A DNA stretch of 19,600 nucleotides from Avibacterium volantium_A (lineage in GTDB: Bacteria; Pseudomonadota; Gammaproteobacteria; Enterobacterales; Pasteurellaceae): positions 1-19,600 of the forward strand of contig NZ_JBMMGT010000035.1 in NCBI RefSeq assembly GCF_049366555.1, given 5' to 3'. The notes below the pieces were generated by a model that saw only the letters and a program-made list of their open reading frames with translations, was not told the DNA's origin and searched no databases. Shown in pieces: positions 6,455 to 15,276 of the stretch. Positions within the stretch are counted from its first letter, which is position 1; each line of letters begins with the position of its first letter. A program made the translations under genes and the position numbers.

Positions 6455-7828
6455 ATGATGTTAAAACAATCTAAACTCTCACTTGCTATTGGCTTGTCTG
6501 TGTTGTTAGCTAGCTGTGCGAATCTTGACGATTCTTACAAAGCTTCACAACAAGATTACCAACAATATGAAGAATTAACCAAACAATACAACATTCAAGA
6601 AAATTGGTGGACGCTGTATAAAGATCCGCAGCTTAATCAATTAGTTGAGCAAGCCTTGGAAAATAACAAAGATTTAGCCAAAGCCGCCATTGCCGTAAAC
6701 ACCGCACTTTATAACGCAAATTTAATCGGCGTAAATTTAGTACCAAATTTTAGTGGTTCGGTTTCTTCTTCAGCTAGCAAAAATATTCACGATGGTGGCT
6801 CTTCCGTGATTAGCCACGGTGGTGCATTAAACGTGAGTTATACCCTAGATTTATGGCGTCGTTTAGCTGATTCTGCTTCTGCTGCAGAATGGCGACACGC
6901 TGCCAGCGAACAAGACCTTGAAGCAGCGCGTATTTCATTAATCAACTCCGTGATCTTAACCTACTATCAACTTGGTTACTTAAATGATGCGATTAACACC
7001 GTGAATAAAACTATTAATTACTATTCCGAAATTAACCGCATTATGCAAAATAAATTCCGTCAAGGTGTAGCAGATCGCGCAAGCTCCGATCAAGCGCAAC
7101 AAGCGGTTTTAACAGCACGTAATACCTTAATCAATTACCAAACGCAAAAGAAAACAGCAGAAGCTACATTGCGTAACTTATTGAATTTAAAACCAAACGA
7201 TTCATTAAAAGTGAACTATCCACATATTCTTAACGTGAAAAATGTGGGGGTAAACCTTAATGTTCCTCTTTCTGCCATTGCTAATCGTCCAGACGTAAAA
7301 GGCTATCAATATCGCTTAAACAGCGCTTTCAAAGATGCCAAAGCAATGCAAAAAAGCTGGTTTCCAACCATTACTTTGGGCGGAAGTTTAGGTTCTAGCG
7401 GTAATAAAATTGACAATGCATTCAACACTCCTATCGCAGGCGGAACGGTAGGAATTAGCTTGCCATTCTTGAGCTGGAACACCGTGAAATGGAACGTGAA
7501 AATTTCAGAATCTGCTTATGATCTTTCACTTGTCAACTTTGAACAAAGCATCACCAAAGCCTTAAATGATATTGACACCAACTATTTTGCTTACAACCAA
7601 GCGCGTCAAAACTTCGCCAACTTGCAGCAAACCTACAACTACAACAAACGCATCACGCAATATTATAAAAACCGCTATGATGCAGGCATTGCAGAACTAA
7701 GAGAATGGTTAAACGCCGCAAGCACCGAACGCAACTCTGAACTCTCGATTTTGAATGCAAAATACAATCTCATTCAAAGTGAAAATGCGGTATATAGTGC
7801 AATGGGTGGCTATCACTCCGCAAAATAA
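6455..7828 (+). CDS. Outer-membrane efflux lipoprotein (TolC/NodT family)
   Basis: This trimeric outer-membrane channel is the exit duct for the MacAB pump. I place the start at the ATG at 6455 (or the adjacent ATG at 6458) because AAGGAA sits 5-8 bp upstream. The upstream in-frame extension to 6365 has no ribosome binding site and would spoil the signal peptide. The 457-residue product begins with a lipoprotein signal peptide ending LLASC, with the acylated cysteine at about residue 21. Two OEP repeats follow (about 60-250 and 270-455), rich in Ala/Asn/Gln helices (for example QGVADRASSDQAQQAVL and DAGIAELREWLNAASTERN). Linkage and orientation argue for one operon with macAB. Aggregatibacter TdeA is a functional analogue known to me, but identity to it cannot be asserted. 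Two hairpins follow the stop codon. Confidence 0.9.
   Translation: MMLKQSKLSLAIGLSVLLASCANLDDSYKASQQDYQQYEELTKQYNIQENWWTLYKDPQLNQLVEQALENNKDLAKAAIAVNTALYNANLIGVNLVPNFSGSVSSSASKNIHDGGSSVISHGGALNVSYTLDLWRRLADSASAAEWRHAASEQDLEAARISLINSVILTYYQLGYLNDAINTVNKTINYYSEINRIMQNKFRQGVADRASSDQAQQAVLTARNTLINYQTQKKTAEATLRNLLNLKPNDSLKVNYPHILNVKNVGVNLNVPLSAIANRPDVKGYQYRLNSAFKDAKAMQKSWFPTITLGGSLGSSGNKIDNAFNTPIAGGTVGISLPFLSWNTVKWNVKISESAYDLSLVNFEQSITKALNDIDTNYFAYNQARQNFANLQQTYNYNKRITQYYKNRYDAGIAELREWLNAASTERNSELSILNAKYNLIQSENAVYSAMGGYHSAK
6701..6709 (-). repeat. DNA uptake signal core inside the outer-membrane factor gene
   Basis: Exact core (ACCGCACTT on the plus strand) within the 5' quarter of the gene. Confidence 0.8.
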
Positions 7829-7852
7829 TTGTTATTGAGTAACAATTAAAAC

Positions 7853-7898
7853 AAAAGAGCGGTGAAAAATTTCTGATTTTTTCACCGCTCTTTTATTT
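7853..7898 (+). terminator. Rho-independent terminator of the macAB operon
   Basis: A 13-bp G/C-centred stem (GAGCGGTGAAAAA paired with its complement, extended by four A-T pairs) is followed by TTTTATTTATT. A second weaker hairpin, AATTGTTA/TAACAATT (7827-7847), overlaps the stop codon just before it. Confidence 0.88.
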
Positions 7899-7924
7899 AT
7901 TGACGATCTGGGTTTCCTATCAAC

Positions 7925-7955
7925 AAAAAAGCTACTGCGTTACACAGTAGCTTTT
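7925..7955 (-). terminator. Rho-independent terminator of the tad operon
   Basis: Perfect 11-bp stem AAAAGCTACTG with a 7-nt loop, then six T residues on the minus strand. It lies 18 bp after the tadG stop and faces the macAB terminator. Confidence 0.88.
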
Positions 7956-7972
7956 GACTCATTATTTTTGGG

Positions 7973-10303
7973 TTATTTTGCTAAGCTACGCCCTACTTCA
8001 TCTATTTCTTTTCCTGCACTGCCAGTGCCTGATTGTTCTTGAAGAGATTTGAAATACTCTTGTATTTCTGTATCTTGCGATTGATCTACAGCACCATTAT
8101 CGCTTATACCGATAAAGAACGCTTTATCTGCACATTGTTCCCAATATCTATCAGTTTGGGAACGATAGCTATTTCCGAGCTTGGCAGAACGATATTGAAT
8201 ATAGACGATTTCAGGATCAACCAAACCTAAGGCAGGATCTTGGAACGGTGAACTCATAAATCTTGCTCTAATTGCATCACAGATTGCTGGGCTTGGATAT
8301 GAACTATTTGAAGCTGGATCATCAGATGATCCTTTTTTCAAAAAGGCTGGTGTAATCAACCCATAAAATGGGTTTACGTTACGATATTGAATATAAGACT
8401 CATCAACTTTCTGGTTGAACCTATTAAAATACCAACTTGATGAAATATAACGGGAGTTTTTTAATATCCAATCTTCATTGATCGTAATTAAATCTCCTCT
8501 CTCTGTTGTATACGGATTAATAGAAGCAGTATATTGCCAAGAATCTTTTTTCATTTTAGTCACAGTATTAAAGACTGATATATCGTCTTGAATAGCGGCA
8601 TCAACAAAAACGAGCACACGTTTTTTATTTTGGCTACCTTTAGGCAGTGCTGTTATATTTGCCACCATATTATAAGCTCCCATTAATAAACCACTAATCC
8701 CAAGCTTTCCTCCTCCCATATGAGTAGATCGCGGGTTATAGTCTAGCTTGCTTGTGAAATCTGACAAATTAGTAAACCATGCCGAATCATCCTGAGTAGT
8801 ATTTGTTTTAGAATAATCAAAACAAAGCCCTACACGAGTCCCATTTTTCTTATTAAGAGTTAACCAGCTTTGGCGAGTGGCTTCGTCATTAACGCCATAA
8901 CCTCTTACATTTTTATCTTGTGCCAACGCGTCTAAGGCATCGGAGAGTGATTTTTTCTCACTCGCAGTCGGCTGATAATTTTTTCCTTTTGCCTCAATTG
9001 ACGCTTTAATAATGCGGTATGCGGTATATTTTTCTCTTGTTGTAGGATCAACAATTTGATCAATTGTGTCGTAAACTGCTTTATTAGGTGAGTCTAAATC
9101 AAGATCTAAATATTGTTTTTCTGGACGAATATCATACCAAGCACGTTTTTTTCCTTGTTTACCATCTGCAAAATCCTGTTTTAAATCTTCAGGCCAAATA
9201 TCCAAGGAAAGCGGAAGATATTTAGCCACCAAAATACCAGGCTCCATAGAATCAAAATTATTTGCTTTGGTAACTAAATGTCTATTTATCTTTTCCAACA
9301 TTTCTTTTAAATTTTCTTTAACATTTGTCAAATTTACAGTAGTTACTTTATATTCCCAGTTATTCCTTAATTTTGTCGAAACAAAAGTTTGGCTTTCCAC
9401 TAGTGGATCGTTAAATTTTTTATTTGAAGGAAATTTGAATGGTAATGCGCAAACATTATTTCCTTCATTAATGGGCTGGGCGCCAAGGGTAAATGCGGTT
9501 AAACCAATACGATTATTATTTGATTGACCATTAGATTGAGATTTAAAAATCTCTAGCATATTGACATATTCTTTTAGACTTTCAAAAATAGAAGTTGCCC
9601 AAGGAGTGTTACCACATTTTTTTAATATTTCAAAGTGTCTTTCTATAGTAATATTATCTGATTTCCATCTATATTCACCAGAACAATAAGGACCAGGAAG
9701 ATTATCTGCAATACCTGAAAACATATCACTAGAAAAATTTACTGCAAACATAATATCTAGTGGTGGTATGCTTTTTTCTTCTTTAAATGCACTTCCATAT
9801 TGGCCAATATCTATATGGGTAGGGATAAAAACATTTTTATTAATACTAATCGGCAATAATGAATTGCGTTCTAATGTGCCTTGCGCATAACAAGTAATAC
9901 GGTTTGTTTCTTTATCGCAATGATAATCAACACTTTTAACCTTACTGTAACTATTAGCATAACTTGTCATATAGGCTTTTATTATGTCTTCATCACGTTG
10001 CTTAATTTGCTTATTATTTCTAGTTATGACTTTTTGCCCATTTTGCGTGCTAACTTTTCCTAAAACGAATTCATCATTACGATAGGTGTTATTTTCAGAG
10101 GTAATTGCCAAGGTAGCTTGCTCAAGGGAATCTGATAATCTTGCACGATCCAATAGTACGCCCGATCCATCAATCGTAAATCCAATAATAACAAGTAAAA
10201 AAACAGTAATCATCCCCATTATGATGCCATAAACACCCTTTTGTTGTTCAATGAATGAACTGAATGAGGTTGCCACTTTACGATAAATGCATGAATTTAA
10301 CAT
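7973..10303 (-). CDS. tadG: TadG, Flp pilus assembly protein with von Willebrand A-like domain
   Basis: TadG is the last tad gene, a membrane-anchored, mostly periplasmic protein with a pseudopilin-like N-terminus, needed for Flp pilus biogenesis. The 776-residue product has one hydrophobic helix at about 24-46 after QQKG, lacking the Glu at +5 seen in TadE and TadF. A Tad-type region follows, then a vWA-like fold: strand DIMFAVNF at 183-190, and a late strand KRVLVFVDAAIQDD roughly 360-370 residues further on. The metal-site motif DxSxS is degenerate here (N189-F-S191-S-D193). A stretch of several hundred residues separates the vWA strands. Six or more cysteines could form periplasmic disulfides. 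The ribosome binding site is weak (GAGAGA, about 12 bp away). It starts 20 bp after tadF and is followed by the operon terminator. Confidence 0.88.
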   Translation of the reverse strand: MLNSCIYRKVATSFSSFIEQQKGVYGIIMGMITVFLLVIIGFTIDGSGVLLDRARLSDSLEQATLAITSENNTYRNDEFVLGKVSTQNGQKVITRNNKQIKQRDEDIIKAYMTSYANSYSKVKSVDYHCDKETNRITCYAQGTLERNSLLPISINKNVFIPTHIDIGQYGSAFKEEKSIPPLDIMFAVNFSSDMFSGIADNLPGPYCSGEYRWKSDNITIERHFEILKKCGNTPWATSIFESLKEYVNMLEIFKSQSNGQSNNNRIGLTAFTLGAQPINEGNNVCALPFKFPSNKKFNDPLVESQTFVSTKLRNNWEYKVTTVNLTNVKENLKEMLEKINRHLVTKANNFDSMEPGILVAKYLPLSLDIWPEDLKQDFADGKQGKKRAWYDIRPEKQYLDLDLDSPNKAVYDTIDQIVDPTTREKYTAYRIIKASIEAKGKNYQPTASEKKSLSDALDALAQDKNVRGYGVNDEATRQSWLTLNKKNGTRVGLCFDYSKTNTTQDDSAWFTNLSDFTSKLDYNPRSTHMGGGKLGISGLLMGAYNMVANITALPKGSQNKKRVLVFVDAAIQDDISVFNTVTKMKKDSWQYTASINPYTTERGDLITINEDWILKNSRYISSSWYFNRFNQKVDESYIQYRNVNPFYGLITPAFLKKGSSDDPASNSSYPSPAICDAIRARFMSSPFQDPALGLVDPEIVYIQYRSAKLGNSYRSQTDRYWEQCADKAFFIGISDNGAVDQSQDTEIQEYFKSLQEQSGTGSAGKEIDEVGRSLAK

Positions 10304-10323
10304 AGTAATAGGTTCTCTCTGAA

Positions 10324-10965
10324 TTATTGGCTATTTGAATAGAACGATTTTCTAATAACGCCAATAGATGAAGATGTATAATATTCCGTTTTCTTTGGCT
10401 CTTTTCCTAATGCTGACATTAGGGCTAAAAATAAACTTGGCGCTTTAGGAATACAAACCGTAACCCGAATAACAGGAACAAAACGTTTCATTTCTGAAAG
10501 AGGCGTAATATTATCTAATTTACGAAGAGGAGGTTGTTGGCACCCTTTATGTCCGCTTGCATTTGAAGAATGCAAATCTGGCGGGTTTGTAAACGGGGGC
10601 TTGCGCGTATTGTTTGGTGGAGTGAACTTTCCTTTTCCATATTCAAACACATAAGGCTCAACAAATACTACTGCTCGTCTTTCCGCTTTGTCATTAAATA
10701 ATAATCGATTTGCTAATTCCATTAAATGATCAACTTCAGCCTGTAGAGGATAATCTGAGATATTTCCATCCTTATCAGGAATACCACTATCAGCACGCTC
10801 TTTTATTACGTTAAGCAAAGAATATGAAGCGCGGTCTAATTTTCCAATTGTTGAGCGGGCAATAAATAAATCTGTCATAAATGCGATGAGCAAACATAGC
10901 AATACCACCATAAATGCAAATTCAATGGTTACTGAGCCTTTTTGTTGATGAAAAAATTTATTCAT
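10324..10965 (-). CDS. tadF: TadF, pseudopilin-like Tad protein
   Basis: TadF is an inner-membrane pseudopilin processed by the TadV peptidase and required for Flp pilus assembly. I chose the ATG at 10965, not the in-frame ATG at 10980. GAAAGG at the very end of tadE is spaced 7 bp from the former, and the latter would overlap tadE without its own site. The 213-residue product starts MNKFFHQQKG, with predicted cleavage after Gly10 and Glu15-Phe16 matching the G-x4-E-[YF] pseudopilin pattern. A hydrophobic helix follows (about 15-33). The rest is soluble and periplasmic, with a Pro/Asn-rich stretch near 125-140 and a pair of cysteines (CQQP region and VCIPK). It is translationally coupled to tadE. 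Confidence 0.88.
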   Translation of the reverse strand: MNKFFHQQKGSVTIEFAFMVVLLCLLIAFMTDLFIARSTIGKLDRASYSLLNVIKERADSGIPDKDGNISDYPLQAEVDHLMELANRLLFNDKAERRAVVFVEPYVFEYGKGKFTPPNNTRKPPFTNPPDLHSSNASGHKGCQQPPLRKLDNITPLSEMKRFVPVIRVTVCIPKAPSLFLALMSALGKEPKKTEYYTSSSIGVIRKSFYSNSQ

Positions 10966-10969
10966 TACT

Positions 10970-11479
10970 TTACCTTTCATGTTCTTGTAATACCACTATA
11001 TTACGTTGCATCATTGGATTTACCAGATTTTTAGGAAACCAGCTAAACATCGGGTTATACTCATAATTGATAATGTATTCTGCCCAAATAGCATTTTTAG
11101 GATTATTATCACCGTTTCCATTGATAATATTCTGAATTACATCACTATTATTTGCGCCTGTTTTATTTTTATCGCCATAATATTTCACGCTGACACTAAA
11201 ACTACTATTATTCAACCAGTTCCAATCTTGCTGTTCACTATTCAGCTTCTCTTGCACTCGTGTGGCGTAGTTAGAAATATTTTCCGTGTTTTTTACTTCT
11301 CTAATTGCTAACATTGAAGATGAATCAACATAAGCAGACAAAATAGATAATCGGGCAAGCTCAAACAAGCTGCCCACAATAACTAAAAAAATAACAATAG
11401 TTAAAGAAAATTCAACGGTACTCACCCCCTTTTTGTTAGTAAGAAAAGGTTTTAGTATTTTATTTAAAGATAAAATCAT
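10970..11479 (-). CDS. tadE: TadE, pseudopilin-like Tad protein
   Basis: TadE is a minor pseudopilin cleaved by TadV and needed for tight adherence. The 169-residue protein has a short basic leader ending KKG, with predicted cleavage after Gly18 and Glu23-Phe24 following (VSTVEF). A hydrophobic helix at about 21-45 precedes a periplasmic domain rich in Asn. No cysteine is visible. The ribosome binding site is weak (TTAGAGAAAA). The gene starts 15 bp after tadD, and its last codons carry the Shine-Dalgarno sequence of tadF. Base composition is AT-rich, like the rest of the distal tad genes. Confidence 0.88.
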   Translation of the reverse strand: MILSLNKILKPFLTNKKGVSTVEFSLTIVIFLVIVGSLFELARLSILSAYVDSSSMLAIREVKNTENISNYATRVQEKLNSEQQDWNWLNNSSFSVSVKYYGDKNKTGANNSDVIQNIINGNGDNNPKNAIWAEYIINYEYNPMFSWFPKNLVNPMMQRNIVVLQEHER

Positions 11480-11494
11480 TTTTATTTTCTCTAA

Positions 11495-12247
11495 TTATTT
11501 AGAATAATGCTTCGCATTTTGCAATTCGCCAACAAGTATTTCGGGATTTTTGCTTAAACTCTCTTTTTCAATAATATCTAAGGCATATTTCTTATCTCCT
11601 TTTTTAACTAAGGAAAATACAAGGTTATGCACTAATCGGCTATCTTTAACACCATTTGCATATTGAGGTAATAAAATATCTACTGCACCAGCATAATTTT
11701 TTTGTAAAATATCTATCATCGCAAGATTATTAAGCACCTTAACATCATCAACAAAATATGAACGCGCTTTATTGAAATTGTCTTTTGCTTGTTTGTAATT
11801 ACCTAATTTGGCATAAGCGATACCAAGTAAATTATACGTCTCGCCATTATTTGGATAAGATAACAGCATATTCTCTGCATTATCTATTGCTTGACGATAG
11901 TCACCACTATGCAAATTATTCTTTATTTGCAATAACAATGCATCTTGTATATTTGCTTTCTTATCTTTTGAAGTTAATAATGGCTCTAAATAAAGTTGAG
12001 AAGAACGACTATCTCCAACAGAATAATAACTTTCAGCCAGTTTGTAGCGGATAACTGGATCTTCTTTTTCTTTTAATGACTCTCTGTAAAGTGAAATTAA
12101 TTCACGATAATTATTTGATGAAAGATAAAATTTTTCTTTCACCGAAATATCTTGCTGATTAAATTTCGTAAAAACAGACTGAGAACACGCAGACAACAAT
12201 ACTGTCGCACTTAGTAATGTAAATAATCTCGTTGCTTTAGAAAACAT
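11495..12247 (-). CDS. tadD: TadD, tetratricopeptide-repeat lipoprotein
   Basis: TadD is thought to act as a pilotin-like TPR lipoprotein helping the RcpA secretin or other Tad proteins at the outer membrane. The 250-residue product has a signal peptide ending LLSAC, with the lipidated cysteine at 21. TPR helices span roughly 45-215; the clearest repeat is NGETYNLLGIAYAKLGNYKQ near 134-153. Its ATG lies inside the last codons of tadC (11-bp overlap), so translation is coupled. It appears intact although its presumed partner, the secretin gene rcpA, is frameshifted. Confidence 0.9.
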   Translation of the reverse strand: MFSKATRLFTLLSATVLLSACSQSVFTKFNQQDISVKEKFYLSSNNYRELISLYRESLKEKEDPVIRYKLAESYYSVGDSRSSQLYLEPLLTSKDKKANIQDALLLQIKNNLHSGDYRQAIDNAENMLLSYPNNGETYNLLGIAYAKLGNYKQAKDNFNKARSYFVDDVKVLNNLAMIDILQKNYAGAVDILLPQYANGVKDSRLVHNLVFSLVKKGDKKYALDIIEKESLSKNPEILVGELQNAKHYSK

Positions 12248-13097
12248 TTGGAAAAACCCTCATTGCACCTGGTGCTAAAATCAAAATTACAATAGGAAAC
12301 ATAATAAATAGAATTAATGGAATACTCATCTTAGCTGCAAGTGTTCCTAACCGTTCTTCAATTTGAAGTAACTGGATTTCTCTAATATCTGCCGAAAGAA
12401 TAATTAATTGATCATAAATCGATGAACCAAAATTCAAACTTTGTTGCAATACAGTACAAAACATCTTTATTTCGGTAGTAGGCAATGCCACGGCTAAATC
12501 TTTCAATGCTGAACTTAATCCGGATAATTCAGCTTTACGCATAATCCTCGTCATTACATAAGTTAAAGAAGGATTTAGCTTTTTAAAATCAGCCGTAACT
12601 TGTCGCAACCCGCCTTCAATACTGTTCCCTGTTTGAACGCTTACTGCCACAAGATCAATAAAGCTAGGAAGATCGGTCATTATGGACTTAATCTTCTTAT
12701 TCAGAATCATTGATGTTAAAACACCTGGCAATAAAATAACGAAAATACCAATTAGCAAATAATAGACTAGTAGGTCTTTCTGTGGGGTTGATAAATTAAA
12801 GATATAAACAAGCCCTGATAATAAAGCAATTAATAATAATTTTAATCTAATATTTCTATCAATCATACCTAGCACTGACAATACTGGGCTACTACTATTG
12901 ATCAATACTAATTCGAGTTCAAGTTGCTTTTTATTCTTTTTAGGTTGAGCTTCTTTTTCTTCTTCATTGTTATCTGAAACATCGTGAATTATCTTAGCTT
13001 GATAGTCATAGCGACGTTTCATTATAATTGCTACGACTAATAAGAATAAGCTCAAAAAAATTAATAGCAGAAAAATAAGTAATAGCTTTGTCGTCAT
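12237..13097 (-). CDS. tadC: TadC, inner-membrane platform protein (T2SS F family)
   Basis: TadC and TadB form the GspF/PilC-like platform driven by the TadA ATPase. I place the start at 13097: this ATG overlaps the tadB stop as ATGA and has AGGAG six bases upstream. The upstream in-frame ATG at 13121 lacks a site. The 286-residue product has an N-terminal helix (about 3-25), two central helices (about 88-105 and 110-130), a T2SSF cytosolic helical domain (about 145-255, with SFIDLVAVSVQTGNSIEGGLRQ at its start) and a C-terminal helix (LILFIMFPIVILILAPGAM). No damage is seen. Confidence 0.9.
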   Translation of the reverse strand: MTTKLLLIFLLLIFLSLFLLVVAIIMKRRYDYQAKIIHDVSDNNEEEKEAQPKKNKKQLELELVLINSSSPVLSVLGMIDRNIRLKLLLIALLSGLVYIFNLSTPQKDLLVYYLLIGIFVILLPGVLTSMILNKKIKSIMTDLPSFIDLVAVSVQTGNSIEGGLRQVTADFKKLNPSLTYVMTRIMRKAELSGLSSALKDLAVALPTTEIKMFCTVLQQSLNFGSSIYDQLIILSADIREIQLLQIEERLGTLAAKMSIPLILFIMFPIVILILAPGAMRVFPNVF

Positions 13098-13981
13098 GAC
13101 ACTCTCCTCATTAACCACCAAATAATCAAAAAGCCGAATAATTGACTACCAAATACGCCATATAAAACAATTCTTCCCGCAGGATTATTAATTAAAAAAT
13201 CAAAGTTTTCTGGTTGAGCAAAACGCATAAAAATAAAAAATCCTACTGGAAAACAGCCAACAATCATTGCAGACATTCTCGCTTCTGAAGTCATTGCTTT
13301 CTTCTTCTGCTCCATTTTTTTGCTTGCGGAAATAACGCGGCTAAGGCGGTTAATCACTTCTCGAATTTGCCCACCTTTGCTTAAGTTTAATTTGATTGTC
13401 ATAATGAAGAAATAATATTCTTTATAAGGGTAACGCGTATAGCTATCATCAAAAATAGAAGAAGGATCTTCCCCGAGCACTAAACGACGGTGAATATTTT
13501 TAAATTCTTCGCCAATTTGTCCGCCAATATCTTGCCCGCAACGCTCAAAAGCAGAAAGTAATCCGCTTCCTGCTGACGATGCTGAATTAAGAATTTGTAA
13601 GACTTCAGGGAAAACCTGCTCAAATAATTTACGGTTTTGTCGTTGCCCAAATTTCCATACAGCAAAAATCATAATAAGAATTTCACTAAGCAAGAAAAGT
13701 GTATTATCAATTCGGAAATAAGCAAAATTTACCAAATATAACGCTAATATGATTACCGCACTAATTAACAAATTTGGGATTAGTTTTCTCTTATTGCCAC
13801 GAGTAAAATAGAATATCCATAAACTATAGAGATTCTTGATTTTAGTTAATAGCGTTGCAATTTTACTTTCACGTTGGGTTTGGTTGATTGTTTTCTTCGT
13901 TGAAAACCAAGACAACCCTACGGCTAACAGCAATAGCACGCCAAATATAACAATAAAGTAATAAATAACTGTCATACTCAT
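13094..13981 (-). CDS. tadB: TadB, inner-membrane platform protein (T2SS F family)
   Basis: TadB is the first of the two paralogous platform proteins. The 295-residue product has an N-terminal helix at about 5-25, helices near 66-85 and 90-108, the T2SSF domain from about 120 (EVLQILNSASSAGSGLLSAF) to 245, and two C-terminal helices ending before the basic tail MRRVS. The ATG at 13981 overlaps the tadA stop by the ATGA arrangement, with GAGGAA eight bases upstream. An ATG two codons later is possible but has poorer spacing. The upstream amber codon in tadA could reduce its translation through lost coupling or polarity. Confidence 0.9.
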   Translation of the reverse strand: MSMTVIYYFIVIFGVLLLLAVGLSWFSTKKTINQTQRESKIATLLTKIKNLYSLWIFYFTRGNKRKLIPNLLISAVIILALYLVNFAYFRIDNTLFLLSEILIMIFAVWKFGQRQNRKLFEQVFPEVLQILNSASSAGSGLLSAFERCGQDIGGQIGEEFKNIHRRLVLGEDPSSIFDDSYTRYPYKEYYFFIMTIKLNLSKGGQIREVINRLSRVISASKKMEQKKKAMTSEARMSAMIVGCFPVGFFIFMRFAQPENFDFLINNPAGRIVLYGVFGSQLFGFLIIWWLMRRVS

Positions 13982-15261
13982 TCAGATTTTTCCTCAAAAA
14001 TGCGTTGCAATTCATCACTTAAATTAAACATTTGTGCATTTTGGTAAATAACAGAGCTATGTAATAAACCGTGCGATTTAAACTCGCCCTTAATTTTTCC
14101 ATTTTCATCTCGTAGTTTGCTTGGTGTATAGGAAAAAATATCTTGTAATACGATTTGTCCTGTTTCCATACCTGCAACTTCAGTAATATTCATTACTTTA
14201 CGAGTTCCGTCATTTAAACGTGAAACTTGGATAATGATATTTACCGCAGAAGCAATATTTCTTCTGATTGCTTCTAAAGGCAATTTGGCACTTGCCATCA
14301 TTACCATACTTTCTAAACGGGCTAACGCATCACGCGGTGAGTTTGCGTGCAATGTGGACATTGAACCGTCATGACCGGTATTCATTGCTTGCAACATTTG
14401 GAAAGCCTCAGCACCACGGCACTCCCCCACAATAATTCGTTCAGGGCGCATACGCAACGCATTAATCACCAAATCTTGCATAGAAACTTCCCCTGTATGC
14501 TCCACCCCTGCTTGACGCGTTTCCAAACGTACTACATGAGGCTAATCTAAGCGAAGCTCTGCGGTATCTTCAAGGGTGATAACACGCTCAGTTGGTGAAA
14601 TATAGGCTGAAAGTGCATTCAATAATGTTGTTTTACCCGAACCTGTACCCCCAGATACAATAATATTCGCCCGACAACGTGCTGCAATAATCAAAAAGTT
14701 GGCCATTGCAACATTCATTGAACCAAATTCAACTAATTCACCTAATGATTTTTTTGATTTACTAAATTTACGAATAGAAATTGATGTGCCGTCTAATGCA
14801 ATAGGCGGAATAACCACATTTAAACGGCTGCCATCAGGTAATCGGCTATCAACTAGAGGGAAACTTTCATCAATACGACGCCCTACCTTTGCAACTAAGC
14901 GTTTCGCAATATCAGTAAGTTGTTCATTATTGATAAAATGGCGGTTTTCTCTTTGCAACACGCCGCCACGCTCGACCCAAATTTCATCAGGGCCATTGAC
15001 TAAAATATCAGCAACGGTTTCATCATTCATTAGTTCACGGATTGCACCGTATCCACCAATTTCGTCAGCCATTACTTCTGCCATATAAATGGTATCAGAC
15101 GCAATAATGTGTATATCATTGCGCTGTGCAATCCGACTTACATTCTGGGCAAGCTCGGCAATTAATTTTTCCCGCTCATTTTCGATTTCGTCTAATTTAT
15201 CAATATCTAAATTTCTTAAAATCTCATTGCGGAAAAATATTTGTTCTTCCCTAGTTAGCAT
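13978..15261 (-). pseudogene. tadA: tadA, Tad pilus assembly ATPase, interrupted by an in-frame amber codon
   Basis: TadA is the hexameric cytosolic ATPase that powers Flp pilus assembly (GspE/VirB11 superfamily). The frame spans 428 codons, a normal TadA length, but codon 240 is TAG (14542-14544, minus strand). Before it lie the N-terminal domain, Walker A GGTGSGKT (204-211) and Asp box E231-D232. After it the frame continues uninterrupted with PHVVRLETR, Walker B around IIVGE (Glu280) and the His box GHDGSMSTLHANS (His297, His305). The amber falls in the segment that reads LQQPHVV in typical relatives, so a single CAG-to-TAG change is the simplest cause. The truncated 239-residue product lacks Walker B and should be inactive. 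A C-terminal restart would need a poorly supported TTG at 14526. The start ATG has AGG nine bases upstream. Confidence 0.92.
14542..14544 (-). other. Premature amber codon in tadA
   Basis: CTA on the plus strand, TAG in the tadA frame at codon 240. The reading frame is unchanged on both sides. Confidence 0.92.
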
Positions 15262-15276
15262 AATTTACGCCTATTT

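Noticed and set aside
13098..13121. Upstream start for tadC
   Set aside because: The ATGA overlap with tadB at 13097 has a strong AGGAG at correct spacing; the upstream ATG has none.
13978..14526. A separate functional gene from a TTG restart in the 3' half of tadA
   Set aside because: The fragment lacks Walker A, has no ribosome binding site, and is simply the continuation of the tadA frame after the amber codon.
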